A DNA stretch of 64,000 bases, taken from the NCBI GenBank assembly GCA_045534575.1, contig JAZSJZ010000005.1:186001-250000 (forward strand), given 5' to 3'. This document shows positions 1-8,623 of the stretch, piece after piece. The translations under genes and the position numbers were made by a program. Every line of letters starts with the position of its first letter. The first letter of the stretch is position 1. This DNA comes from UBA4636 sp045534575 (GTDB taxonomy: Bacteria; Bacillota; Clostridia; Christensenellales; Borkfalkiaceae). Under the pieces are notes generated by a model, which saw only the letters and a list, made by a program, of their open reading frames with translations, did no database searches and was not told the DNA's origin.

Positions 1-1
1 A

Positions 2-322
2 AGAGAAATTTTAATTTCTTGCTTAAGAATGGTTGCCGCTTCAAAGGGAATAGTAATGCAGGCTGATAAACTCGGTAAAATTAAAACGCTGTTGCAAGAT
101 TTTGCTATCATTTTCCTAATTATCGCAGGTGCGTTTGAAGCGTTTAGTCTTATTTTCTGGGTAGGCGCTGGTGTTCTAGCGTTCTCGGTTGTTATGGCTT
201 TAGTTTCAGCAATTCACTACGTTTACGTTAACAGAATGGCTTTAGAAGAGGAAAAACAAGCAAAACAAGAGGCTTTAGAAGAGGAAAAACAAGAGGCTTT
301 AGAAAATGATAAAGCCGAATAG
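2..322 (+). CDS. pgsA: CDP-diacylglycerol--glycerol-3-phosphate phosphatidyltransferase, C-terminal part
   Basis: The 5' end lies outside the window; the frame is open from base 2, so the ATG at 29 is internal. PgsA makes phosphatidylglycerol phosphate at the cytoplasmic membrane, the committed step to anionic phospholipids. The visible part matches the family end: REI, then VAASKGIVMQADKLGKIKT, then two hydrophobic segments. After the last membrane segment comes an unusual charged tail, repeating ALEEEKQ units, encoded by a 23-base direct repeat (238-260 and 271-293) plus a partial third copy from 295. The neighbours cinA and recA match the Firmicutes order pgsA-cinA-recA, which supports the call. 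The tail is lineage-specific and its role is unknown. Confidence 0.85.
   Translation, partial: REILISCLRMVAASKGIVMQADKLGKIKTLLQDFAIIFLIIAGAFEAFSLIFWVGAGVLAFSVVMALVSAIHYVYVNRMALEEEKQAKQEALEEEKQEALENDKAE
238..304 (+). repeat. Direct repeat in the 3' end of pgsA
   Basis: A 23-base unit starting ggctttagaagagg occurs at 238-260 and is repeated exactly at 271-293; its first ten bases recur at 295-304. It encodes the acidic, Lys/Gln-rich tail of PgsA. It is coding and in frame, and probably arose by slippage or unequal recombination. Confidence 0.85.
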
Positions 323-341
323 TTGGTTAATTTGATAAACA

Positions 342-1406
342 ATGAAAACGTATATTTTTTCGTTTCAAAATAGGTTTTCTAACTCAAGTTTAAACTTAGA
401 AGAAAACCTTATAAAACTTCTTAACTCATCGGCAACGTTCGTCGATAAAATCGAGATTTTTTCTTGTGAAGATGAGTTTGGTTTTTCTACCGCGCTTGAA
501 AAAAATGATTTCGACTGCTTGTTTATTCTAAACAAAGATAGCGCAAAATTTGACGTTGCTCAAAAAATAAAATCAATTTTGAATCTAGATTTTGATGCTG
601 ATGGTTTTTTAGTAGGCGATAAATTTATCTCGCTCGTTCAAAATTTAACGGCGGACTTTAGCGAAAAATTAATAAAAAAACTCGGCGAATTTTTCGGCGT
701 TACTATCGGCAAAATGACGTTTAAACTCTTCGGCATATCTAAAGAAGATATCGACAAAGAACTCGACCAAATTTCAGCCGTTTGCCCTAACGTTTTCTTT
801 AACGTAATAGTAAGTTCTGGCGATGGTAAAATCGACCTTTTCTATACCGATAAATCAACCAAAATGGAAGTTGATAAGGCTGTTAAAGAAGTGATTTTTA
901 CCTTTAAAAACTTCATTTACGCCGAAGATGATTTTAGCCTTTATCAAAGGTTTTTCGACGCTATGAAATTAAGAAAACGCACTGTTTGCACGGCTGAGTC
1001 TATGACGGGTGGAAAAATTGCGTCTAAAATAATATCCGTTGAAGGTGCGAGCGAAATTTTTTACGAGGGGCTAGTCGTTTATAACGAACTTGCTAAAGAG
1101 AGGCGTTTAAACGTAAACCACGCTACGATTTTGCAAGAAGGCGTGGTAAGTTCCGCCGTTGCTTACGAGATGGCAAAAGGCCTTTTAGAGAGCGGAAACT
1201 GCGACGTTGCTATAACTATCACGGGCTATGCTGGTAGCGAAACAGTGAAAACCGAAAATTCGGGGCTATGCTATATCGGCATAGGCGTTGAAGATAAGGT
1301 TGAAGTTTTTAAATACGTTTTTGAAGGCAAGCGTAGCGAGGTGATAGAGTCTGCCTCAAATACGGCAATTTATCTTGCTTTTAAGTCGGTTATCGACTTT
1401 GATTAA
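342..1406 (+). CDS. cinA: CinA-family protein with degenerate N-terminal domain
   Basis: 354 residues against about 410 for a full CinA. The C-terminal nicotinamide-nucleotide amidase domain (about residues 205-350) is clear: TVCTAESMTGGKIASKI, YEGLVVYNELAKERRL, GVVSSAVAYEMAKGLL and AITITGYAG. The middle KH-like segment (about 130-200) is also recognisable. The N-terminal part should be a MoaB/CinA competence domain but lacks the TGGLGPTxDD signature, and only weak similarity can be imagined. It sits between pgsA and recA, the standard location. The likely role is NMN deamidation in pyridine nucleotide salvage; loss of the N-terminal pyrophosphatase activity is an inference. No frameshift is visible, so the short form seems genuine. 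Confidence 0.85.
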   Translation: MKTYIFSFQNRFSNSSLNLEENLIKLLNSSATFVDKIEIFSCEDEFGFSTALEKNDFDCLFILNKDSAKFDVAQKIKSILNLDFDADGFLVGDKFISLVQNLTADFSEKLIKKLGEFFGVTIGKMTFKLFGISKEDIDKELDQISAVCPNVFFNVIVSSGDGKIDLFYTDKSTKMEVDKAVKEVIFTFKNFIYAEDDFSLYQRFFDAMKLRKRTVCTAESMTGGKIASKIISVEGASEIFYEGLVVYNELAKERRLNVNHATILQEGVVSSAVAYEMAKGLLESGNCDVAITITGYAGSETVKTENSGLCYIGIGVEDKVEVFKYVFEGKRSEVIESASNTAIYLAFKSVIDFD

Positions 1407-1470
1407 TTAAAAGTTAAGTGGGAATTTAATTATTTAGAAAAAATTTATAGTTAATATATAGGAGAAAACA

Positions 1471-2475
1471 ATGGAAGACAAAAAGAAAGCGTTAGAACTT
1501 GCTATTTCGCAAATTGAAAAGCAATACGGAAAAGGCTCAATTATGCAACTTGGCGAGGACGCTCGCGATATGCAAATCGAAGTAATATCAACGGGCTGTA
1601 TCACGTTAGACGTTGCTTTAGGCGTTGGCGGTTTGCCAAAGGGTAGAATTATCGAAATTTACGGGCCTGAATCTTCTGGTAAAACGACGGTTGCTTTGCA
1701 CGTTATTGCCGAAACCCAAAAAGCGGGTGGAATTGCCGCTTTTATCGACGCTGAACATGCGCTCGATCCAACTTATGCTTCAAATCTAGGCGTTGACCTT
1801 GATAATTTATACGTATCTCAACCCGATAGCGGTGAACAAGCGCTTGATATCACTGAAAGTTTGGTAAAAAGTGGCGCTATTGACCTTATCGTTGTTGACT
1901 CTGTTGCCGCGCTCACTCCAAAGGCGGAAATTGAAGGCGATATGGGTGATTCTCACGTTGGTTTGCAAGCAAGGCTTATGTCGCAAGCGTTAAGAAAACT
2001 AACGGCTATCACGAACAAGTCCAAAACGTGCGTAATTTTCATCAACCAACTTCGTGAAAAGGTTGGCATTATGTTTGGTAACCCTGAAACAACCCCGGGC
2101 GGAAAGGCGTTGAAATTCTACGCAAGCGTTAGAATTGACGTAAGAAAGGCAGACGCTATCAAAGATACCACCGGTATGATTGGCAATAGAACGAAGGCGA
2201 AAATTGTTAAAAACAAGGTTGCTCCTCCGTTTAGAACGGCTGAATTTGATATTATTTACGGTCAAGGCATTTCTCAAACGGGATGCTTACTTGACGTTGG
2301 TGTTGACCTTGGTTTTATCGAAAAGAGCGGTTCTTGGTTCTCGATAAACGGCGAAAAAATTGCTCAAGGCAGAGAAAAGGCTCGCGACTATCTTGCTGAA
2401 CACGAAGAAGTTGCCTCTAGCATTGAAAAGCAAATCCGCGAACAATTATTAAACGGCGCAAAGGATAATGACTAA
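1471..2475 (+). CDS. recA: Recombinase RecA
   Basis: 334 residues, the normal length. RecA forms ATP-dependent filaments on single-stranded DNA for strand exchange and as co-protease of the SOS response. The Walker A motif GPESSGKT is at residues 65-72 and the Walker B strand LIVVDS at 139-144; the loop INQLREKVGIMFGNPETTPGG, the MAW-type patch and the basic C-terminal region follow as in other RecA proteins. The ribosome binding site is aggaga, seven bases upstream. I saw no LexA-type box (CGAAC-N4-GTTC) before the gene. The last eight bases overlap cysK, suggesting cotranslation. Confidence 0.98.
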   Translation: MEDKKKALELAISQIEKQYGKGSIMQLGEDARDMQIEVISTGCITLDVALGVGGLPKGRIIEIYGPESSGKTTVALHVIAETQKAGGIAAFIDAEHALDPTYASNLGVDLDNLYVSQPDSGEQALDITESLVKSGAIDLIVVDSVAALTPKAEIEGDMGDSHVGLQARLMSQALRKLTAITNKSKTCVIFINQLREKVGIMFGNPETTPGGKALKFYASVRIDVRKADAIKDTTGMIGNRTKAKIVKNKVAPPFRTAEFDIIYGQGISQTGCLLDVGVDLGFIEKSGSWFSINGEKIAQGREKARDYLAEHEEVASSIEKQIREQLLNGAKDND

Positions 2476-3385
2476 TTATTTTGATAACCTTATCGGGCAC
2501 ACCCCGCTTGTTAGGCTTGAAGAAATTGAAAAAGAGTTTTCGCTAAAAGTTAAACTTTTTGCAAAGTTAGAAAGCGTTAATTTAACGGGCAGTGTTAAAG
2601 ATAGACCTGCCCTTGAAATCGTTCTCTCTGCTATAAGGGAAGGCAAACTTTCTTACGATAAGCCGTTAATTGAAGCAACGAGCGGGAATATGGGCATATC
2701 TTTTTCGGCAATATGCCAAAAACTTGGCTATAAGTCGATTATCGTTATGCCGGAGAATATGTCTAACGAGCGAAAAACTATAATAAAATCGTATGGCGCA
2801 ACGCTTGTTGAAACAAAAAAAGAGTTAGGTATGGCTGGCGCCGTTGAAGAGGCTGAAAAGATTGCTAAAACAACGGGCGGATTTTTGGCACGGCAGTTTG
2901 AAAATTATAACGGCGTTTTAGCGCATTATAAAACTACCGCTCCCGAAATTTTTAACGAACTTAACGGCAAGGTTGACGTTTTTGTTGCTGGCATTGGCTC
3001 AGGCGGAACGATAACGGGCTCGGCAAAATATTTTAAAGAGCAAAATAAAAACGTTAAAATAGTGGGCGTTGAGCCAAAGTCTAGTCCGCTTTTAACTGAA
3101 GGAAAATTTGGTAGCCACGCTATTCAGGGCGTAGGCGCGAACTTTATTCCAAAAATTCTAGATTTATCGCTTATTGATAGCGTAGTGGCGGTAAATGATG
3201 AAGATGCTTTTAAGTTTTCAAAAAAACTAGCCTTATCACAAGCGCTTTTGTGTGGCATAAGCTCGGGCGCAGCACTTTTTGGAGCAGTAAAATTTGCTCT
3301 AGATAATAATCTAGAAAATAAAAACGTTGTTTTAGTTTTGCCTGATAGTGGTTTGAAATATCTTTCAACCAACTTATTTAACTAA
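2468..3385 (+). CDS. cysK: Cysteine synthase (O-acetylserine sulfhydrylase)
   Basis: 305 residues. A PLP enzyme that makes cysteine from O-acetylserine and sulfide. The PLP lysine is K44 in GSVKDR, the substrate loop TSGNMG is at 71-76 and the phosphate-binding GSGGT at 177-181. The start overlaps recA by eight bases and the next gene encodes serine acetyltransferase, so substrate and product enzymes are paired. In many Firmicutes recA is followed more directly by rny, so the cysK-cysE pair looks like an insertion into that conserved order. Cystathionine beta-synthase-like activity cannot be excluded, but the cysE neighbour favours CysK. Confidence 0.93.
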   Translation: MTNYFDNLIGHTPLVRLEEIEKEFSLKVKLFAKLESVNLTGSVKDRPALEIVLSAIREGKLSYDKPLIEATSGNMGISFSAICQKLGYKSIIVMPENMSNERKTIIKSYGATLVETKKELGMAGAVEEAEKIAKTTGGFLARQFENYNGVLAHYKTTAPEIFNELNGKVDVFVAGIGSGGTITGSAKYFKEQNKNVKIVGVEPKSSPLLTEGKFGSHAIQGVGANFIPKILDLSLIDSVVAVNDEDAFKFSKKLALSQALLCGISSGAALFGAVKFALDNNLENKNVVLVLPDSGLKYLSTNLFN

Positions 3386-3405
3386 AAAACTTATTGAGGT
3401 TTACT

Positions 3406-4317
3406 ATGGAACAAAACGTAAAAAACTCAATTAACGAAGTTATAGACGCACTTTTTGAATCGAAAGACCATTTTTTAAGTGAAGGCAGTATTAAAGATTT
3501 GCCTTCGATTGAAAAGGTTGTTGAAATCGTTGAAGACGTTAAAAATATTCTTTATCCTAACTATTTTTGTAAAAATTACGAAAAGAGTTATTACGTTGAT
3601 TTAACAAAAGCGCTTTATGAAAAACTTTATAAGCAAATAGAACTTGCTTTTGGTTACGAGTGCGAAATTTCTAAAAAGGAAATTAATTCAAACGAGATTG
3701 ACCAAAAGGCGAAGGAAATTTCTCTAAACTTTATAAAAGCGTTGCCAAGTGTTTTTGAAACGTTAAGTTACGATATTAAAGCAACGCTCGATGGCGACCC
3801 AGCGGCAGTTAGTCCCGACTTAATTTTAATGACGTATCCGGGGATTGAGGCGGTGTTTATTTATCGTCTTGCGCACGTTTTGTTTAAGAGTGAAGTTCCG
3901 CTTATTCCTCGCATAATGACCGAATACGCTCACTCAAAAACGGGTATTGATATTCACCCCGGTGCAACGATTGGTAAATCTTTCGTTATTGACCACGGCA
4001 CGGGCATCGTTATCGGTGAAACGACGGAAATTGGCGAACACGTTAACATTTATCAAGGCGTAACGCTAGGCGCTGTTTCACTAAAAAATGCTCGCTCGCT
4101 AGTTGGTAAAAAGCGCCACCCAACCATTAAAGATAACGTTACCATTTATTCGGGCGCAACTATCTTAGGCGGTGAAACGATTATTGGCGAAGGCGCTGTT
4201 ATTGGAAGTTCAGTGTTCATAACAAAGAGCGTAGAGGCGGGCGTAACCGTTGCGATTGAAAAGCCAAAACTTAGACTTTACTCTAACAATCCGCTTGCTG
4301 AAACCGTTAAAAAGTAG
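3406..4317 (+). CDS. cysE: Serine O-acetyltransferase
   Basis: 303 residues, starting at the ATG five bases after gaggt (3396-3400). It acetylates serine with acetyl-CoA and feeds cysK just upstream. The N-terminal helical half ends in DGDPAAVSPDLILMTYPG. The C-terminal left-handed beta-helix carries hexapeptide repeats, including HPGATIGKSFVIDHGTG, VIGETTEIGEHVNIYQG and TLGAVSLK, with the histidines of the active site. The length is that of the longer, SrpH/EPS-type serine acetyltransferases rather than the about 230-residue Bacillus form. A Rho-independent terminator follows at once, closing the unit. Confidence 0.92.
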   Translation: MEQNVKNSINEVIDALFESKDHFLSEGSIKDLPSIEKVVEIVEDVKNILYPNYFCKNYEKSYYVDLTKALYEKLYKQIELAFGYECEISKKEINSNEIDQKAKEISLNFIKALPSVFETLSYDIKATLDGDPAAVSPDLILMTYPGIEAVFIYRLAHVLFKSEVPLIPRIMTEYAHSKTGIDIHPGATIGKSFVIDHGTGIVIGETTEIGEHVNIYQGVTLGAVSLKNARSLVGKKRHPTIKDNVTIYSGATILGGETIIGEGAVIGSSVFITKSVEAGVTVAIEKPKLRLYSNNPLAETVKK

Positions 4318-4340
4318 GGCTATAAGCCCGTTATCAATAA

Positions 4341-4366
4341 AAACCGCAAAAATTTGCGGTTTTTTT
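4341..4366 (+). terminator. Rho-independent terminator after cysE
   Basis: Stem aaaccgcaaa/tttgcggttt followed by a run of T. It closes the recA-cysK-cysE unit before the rny promoter. Confidence 0.9.
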
Positions 4367-4474
4367 ATATCTTTTATTCTAAAGTTTTTAAAACAATTTT
4401 AAAAAGATAAAAAATAGTCGAAAATTTTATTAACAATATCTTAGATATAATTTATATATATTTTATTCTAATAC

Positions 4475-4503
4475 TTGACATATAACGATATGTAGTGTAT
4501 AAT
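4475..4503 (+). promoter_or_regulatory. Consensus SigA promoter of rny
   Basis: TTGACA at 4475-4480 and TATAAT at 4498-4503, 17 bases apart, both perfect matches. Transcription would start near 4510, leaving a leader of about 105 bases before rny in which I see no convincing riboswitch. Confidence 0.9.
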
Positions 4504-4614
4504 TTTACCATATAAAACTATATAGTGTGTCTTTAATGTTGGTTTATCTAGCAAAATCAACGATTTTAAGGCATTAGATATACTTTTATAATTCTAAATT
4601 CCAGGAGGTTTGTT

Positions 4615-6219
4615 ATGTTTAACAACGCAAGCTCCCTGTTCTTAATGGCTGATGGGTTATCTATCGGTTTGATAGTAGCGGCTGCAGTTATATTTGCGGT
4701 TGCAGGTTATTTTATAGGCGCATTTATTTCCGAAAAGAATCGTTCGAAGAAAATTGGCGCTGTTGAAACCGTTATTGCTCGCATGAAAGAAGAAGCAGAA
4801 CAGGAGTGCAAGGCTTTAAAGAAAGAAGCCATACTTGAAGCTAAAGAAGAAGATTTAAGGCTTCGCAACAATTTTGAGCGTGAATCAAAAGAAAAACGCT
4901 TGGAATTGCAAAAAATTGAGCAACGTCTTAACCAAAAAGACGAAGTTCTCAACAAAAAAGATATTAACTTATTGAAACGAAACGAAGAAGTTGAACAGTT
5001 TAAGCGTGAACTAGACGCTAAGCAAGTCGAACTTCAAAAAGGCAAAGAAAAACTTGATAGTCAACTCGAACTTATGATGCAAGAACTTCAAAAAGTTGCG
5101 CAATTAACGAGAGAAGAGGCTAGAAAACAAGTTATCGAGTCTATCATTGAAGAGGCTAGAAAAGATTCTGCCGTAACGGTAAGAAACATTGAAGCCGAAG
5201 CAAAAGAAGAAGCGGACAAAAAGGCAAAAGATATTATTAGCCTTGCAATTCAACGTTGCTGTGCCGACCACACTTCTGAAATCACTATAACGACCATTGC
5301 TCTTCCTAACGACGATATGAAGGCTCGTATTATCGGTAGAGAAGGTAGAAATATCCGTGCGATTGAAAACGCAACGGGCATTGAACTTATCATCGACGAT
5401 ACGCCTGAAGTTGTTATCGCATCGGGCTTTGATCCTGTTCGCCGTGAAGTTGCAAGACTATCTCTTGAAAAACTCATTGCAGATGGCAGAATTCACCCTG
5501 CTAGAATTGAAGAAACGGTTGAAAAGGTTAAGAAGGAACTTGATAGTCAAATCAAACAAAACGGCGAAAACGCAATGTTTGAAGTTGGGCTATTTGGCGT
5601 TCACCCAGAACTTATCAAACTTTTGGGTAGGTTAAAATATAGAACGAGTTACGGTCAAAACGTTTTAAAACACTCAATCGAAGTTGCTCACCTTGCAGGA
5701 TTAATGGCTCAAGAACTTGGGGTTGACGTAAACCTTGCTAAGCGTGGCGGTCTTCTCCACGATATCGGTAAAGCGGTTGACCACGAAGTTGAAGGCACTC
5801 ACATTTCTATCGGTGTTGACCTTGCTAAGAAATATAAAGAAAGCAAGAACGTTGTAAACTGTATTCAAGCGCACCACGGCGACGTTGAGCCAAGAACGAT
5901 TGAAGCAGTTTTAGTTCAAGCGGCTGACGCAATTTCAAGCGCAAGACCGGGCGCTAGACGTGAAACTACCACAAACTACGTAAAACGTCTTGAACAACTC
6001 GAGGCAATCGCTAACGATTTCCACGGCGTTGACAAGTGCTACGCAATTCAAGCGGGTAGAGAAATTCGCGTTCTCGTTAAACCTGAACAAATTGACGATA
6101 ATCAAGCAATGTTCCTTGCTAAAGATATTGCAAAGAAGATTGAAAGCGAACTTGAATATCCTGGTCAAATTAAGGTAAACGTAATTAGAGAGTGGCGTGC
6201 CGTTGAATTTGCAAAATAA
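4615..6219 (+). CDS. rny: Ribonuclease Y
   Basis: 534 residues, close to the usual 520. A membrane-anchored endoribonuclease that starts mRNA decay in Firmicutes. An N-terminal membrane segment (about residues 16-38) is followed by a long charged coiled coil (about 45-210), a KH domain with GREGRNIR (about 242-249) and an HD domain with the metal motif HDIGK (H382, D383). A strong ribosome binding site, aggagg, precedes the ATG. The gene is monocistronic, between a perfect promoter and a hairpin terminator. The second phosphorolytic partner, pnp, lies at the other end of the window. Confidence 0.97.
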   Translation: MFNNASSLFLMADGLSIGLIVAAAVIFAVAGYFIGAFISEKNRSKKIGAVETVIARMKEEAEQECKALKKEAILEAKEEDLRLRNNFERESKEKRLELQKIEQRLNQKDEVLNKKDINLLKRNEEVEQFKRELDAKQVELQKGKEKLDSQLELMMQELQKVAQLTREEARKQVIESIIEEARKDSAVTVRNIEAEAKEEADKKAKDIISLAIQRCCADHTSEITITTIALPNDDMKARIIGREGRNIRAIENATGIELIIDDTPEVVIASGFDPVRREVARLSLEKLIADGRIHPARIEETVEKVKKELDSQIKQNGENAMFEVGLFGVHPELIKLLGRLKYRTSYGQNVLKHSIEVAHLAGLMAQELGVDVNLAKRGGLLHDIGKAVDHEVEGTHISIGVDLAKKYKESKNVVNCIQAHHGDVEPRTIEAVLVQAADAISSARPGARRETTTNYVKRLEQLEAIANDFHGVDKCYAIQAGREIRVLVKPEQIDDNQAMFLAKDIAKKIESELEYPGQIKVNVIREWRAVEFAK

Positions 6220-6229
6220 TTAAATTTTT

Positions 6230-6259
6230 AAAGGGGCGAATTCGTCCCTTTCTTGTTTT
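6230..6259 (+). terminator. Terminator between rny and uvrC
   Basis: Stem AAAGGGGCG/CGTCCCTTT (6230-6251, one G-U pair) followed by cttgtttta. The uvrC start codon follows directly at 6261, so uvrC would be transcribed by readthrough or from a promoter I cannot identify. Confidence 0.7.
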
Positions 6260-6260
6260 A

Positions 6261-8087
6261 ATGAATAAGGTTATTGAAGAAAAAATTAAATTGTTGCCCG
6301 AAAGCCCCGGCGTTTACGTTATGCTAAATAGCGATAACCAAGTAATTTACGTTGGCAAGGCAAAAGTCTTAAAAAACCGAGTAAAGCAGTATTTTTACTC
6401 GGGCGTTAAGACTGAAAAAGTTATGGCAATGGTTCAAAACATCGTCGATTTTTATTATGTTATCACTAAAAGTGAAATCGACGCGCTTTCTCTTGAAAAC
6501 AACCTTATCAAGAAATATAAACCTAAATATAACATCCTTTTAAAGGACGATAAGACTTATCCTTATTTAAAAATTAACTTAAAAAAGCCTTTCCCGCGTT
6601 TTGAAATTACGAGAAAGGTTAAAAATGATGGTAGTAAATATTTTGGCCCGTTTATGGGCGGTGTTTCCGTTAAAGACGTTTTAGAAATCGTAAACCATAG
6701 TTATCTTTTGCGCTCGTGTTCGCAAGACCTTCCAACAAAGAGCGTAAAAAGAGAGTGCTTAAACTATCACATAGAGCGTTGCACTGCGCCGTGTGTTCAA
6801 AAAATTAGCCAAAAAGAATATAGAGAACTTGTCGAAAAGGCGGTTGATTTTTTATCGGGCAATGATGACGAGGCTCAAAAGATTATCACCGAAAGGATGC
6901 AACGCCTTGCTGAAATGGGCAAGTTTGAACTTGCAATCAGCCTTCGTGATAAGCTTTCTATGCTTGAAAAGATTAGGCAAAAGAAAATCACTTCAATTAA
7001 CCGCTTTATAAACATTGACGTTATCGCCGTCGCAACAGACGGAATTTATTCATCGGTTAACGTTTTAATAACGAGAAACGGCAGAATGCAAGGTGCGAAA
7101 AATTTTCACGTTTCAACGCTATCTAGCCTTACGAAAAACACGCTTTCGGAGTTTTTGCTTCGCTATTATACTGATGGGCAAGAAATCCCAGACGAAATAG
7201 TTGTGGGCGAAGAATTGGAAGATAGCGGTGTTATAGAGGAGTTTTTGTTCAAAAACTTTGGTAAAAGAGTTAGTGTTTTAGTTCCTAAAATCGGGGTAAG
7301 GCGTCAACTTTACGATATGGCTTTATCTAACGCAAAAGACTATCTTGAAAAAACCGTAAACAAGATTTTGCATAAAGAAGATATGACCACCACCGCTTGC
7401 GAAAGGCTTAAAAATATTTTAAATCTTTCACGCTATCCTAAGCGCATGGAGTGCTACGATATTTCTAACGTTAGCGGGGTTGATAAGGTTGGCTCAATGG
7501 TTGTTTTTGTTGACGGCGAAAAAGATTTAAACAGTTACCGCCGTTTTACCATTAAAACGGTTGAGGGTGCGAACGACTATGCATCGCTTCAAGAAGTTCT
7601 AGAAAGACGGCTTAAAAAACTTGAAACCGATGAAGACAATTTTCCTAAGCCCGATCTTATCATAATAGACGGGGGCAAGGGGCAACTTTCCGCCGTTAAA
7701 GAGGTGTTTGATAGGCTCAATATTAACGATATTGACTTAATTTCACTAGCAGAGAAAGACGAAGAAATTTTCACGTTGTTTTCTAGCGAGTCAGTGAAAC
7801 TTCCAAAAAGCGACTACGTTTTAAGAATGCTCCAACGAATAAGGGACGAAGCGCACCGCTTTGCTATAACCTATTTCCATAAAAAGCATATAAAACGCAA
7901 TCTGTTATCGGCGCTTGACCAAATAAAGGGCATTGGCAAGGTTAAAAAGAAGGCGCTTTTAGATAAGTTTGGCACGGTTGAAAACCTAAAAAAGGCAACG
8001 ATTGAAGAAATAAAATCGGTTGATGGTTTTGGCGAGGCTAACGCAAAAATTGTTTTTGAATTTTTCAATAATGGGGACGAGAACTAA
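6261..8087 (+). CDS. uvrC: Excinuclease ABC subunit C
   Basis: 608 residues, full length. UvrC makes both incisions in nucleotide excision repair with UvrB. The N-terminal GIY-YIG nuclease reads PGVYVMLNSDNQVIYVGKAK; a UvrB-binding UVR segment (IITERMQRLAEMGKFELA) follows; the C-terminal RNase H-like domain has YDISNVSGVDKVGSMVVF; and the end holds two helix-hairpin-helix motifs (IKGIGKVKKKALL). No Shine-Dalgarno sequence is visible: the start sits just after the T-rich tail of a hairpin. It leads a tight set uvrC-rsmD-coaD with gaps of 3 and 2 bases. Confidence 0.97.
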   Translation: MNKVIEEKIKLLPESPGVYVMLNSDNQVIYVGKAKVLKNRVKQYFYSGVKTEKVMAMVQNIVDFYYVITKSEIDALSLENNLIKKYKPKYNILLKDDKTYPYLKINLKKPFPRFEITRKVKNDGSKYFGPFMGGVSVKDVLEIVNHSYLLRSCSQDLPTKSVKRECLNYHIERCTAPCVQKISQKEYRELVEKAVDFLSGNDDEAQKIITERMQRLAEMGKFELAISLRDKLSMLEKIRQKKITSINRFINIDVIAVATDGIYSSVNVLITRNGRMQGAKNFHVSTLSSLTKNTLSEFLLRYYTDGQEIPDEIVVGEELEDSGVIEEFLFKNFGKRVSVLVPKIGVRRQLYDMALSNAKDYLEKTVNKILHKEDMTTTACERLKNILNLSRYPKRMECYDISNVSGVDKVGSMVVFVDGEKDLNSYRRFTIKTVEGANDYASLQEVLERRLKKLETDEDNFPKPDLIIIDGGKGQLSAVKEVFDRLNINDIDLISLAEKDEEIFTLFSSESVKLPKSDYVLRMLQRIRDEAHRFAITYFHKKHIKRNLLSALDQIKGIGKVKKKALLDKFGTVENLKKATIEEIKSVDGFGEANAKIVFEFFNNGDEN

Positions 8088-8090
8088 TAA

Positions 8091-8621
8091 ATGAGAATTA
8101 TTGGCGGTAAGAATAAAGGCAGAAAACTTTTATCGTTCGAAGGTGAAGAAATTCGCCCAACCAGCGATAGGGCAAAAGAAGCCTTGTTCAACATTTTTCA
8201 AGACAAAATTGGGGGTTCAGCCTTTCTCGACGGCTTTTGCGGTAGCGGTAGCGTGGGGATTGAGGCTATTTCTCGTGGTGCGAAAAAGGTTGTTTTTACC
8301 GATATTTCTAAAAAAAGCGTTGAACTAACAAAAAAGAATTTGGCTCTTATTAAAGAAGATGCTAGCGTTTATTTAACGAGCGCCGAAAGTTATCTAAAAT
8401 CAACTAGCGAAAAGTTTGATATCATCTTTTTAGACCCTCCGTATGCGTTAAATTGTGGCGAAGAGGCGATAGAAATTATTGCAAGCAGGCAAATTTTAAA
8501 CAAAGGCGGTTTCGTTATTTTGGAAAAAGATATCGAAATTGAAACCAAATTTTTAGGCTTAGAAAAGCAAAGAACTAGAAAATACGGCAAGGCTTATTTT
8601 AATATTTATAAGGCAGAATAA
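8091..8621 (+). CDS. rsmD: 16S rRNA (guanine966-N2)-methyltransferase RsmD
   Basis: 176 residues. A Rossmann-fold SAM enzyme that methylates G966 of 16S rRNA. It starts MRIIGGKNKGRKL, has the motif I strand FLDGFCGSGSVGIEA and the catalytic DPPY in FLDPPYALN, all typical of RsmD. The gap to uvrC is three bases and to coaD two. The rsmD-coaD pair is the common Firmicutes arrangement. Confidence 0.93.
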   Translation: MRIIGGKNKGRKLLSFEGEEIRPTSDRAKEALFNIFQDKIGGSAFLDGFCGSGSVGIEAISRGAKKVVFTDISKKSVELTKKNLALIKEDASVYLTSAESYLKSTSEKFDIIFLDPPYALNCGEEAIEIIASRQILNKGGFVILEKDIEIETKFLGLEKQRTRKYGKAYFNIYKAE

Positions 8622-8623
8622 CT

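Noticed and set aside
342..760. Frameshift in cinA
   Set aside because: No frame change restores the missing MoaB motifs and codon use is uniform through the gene, so the short N-terminus is taken as real.
1407..1470. LexA box upstream of recA
   Set aside because: No CGAAC-N4-GTTC-like sequence is visible by eye.
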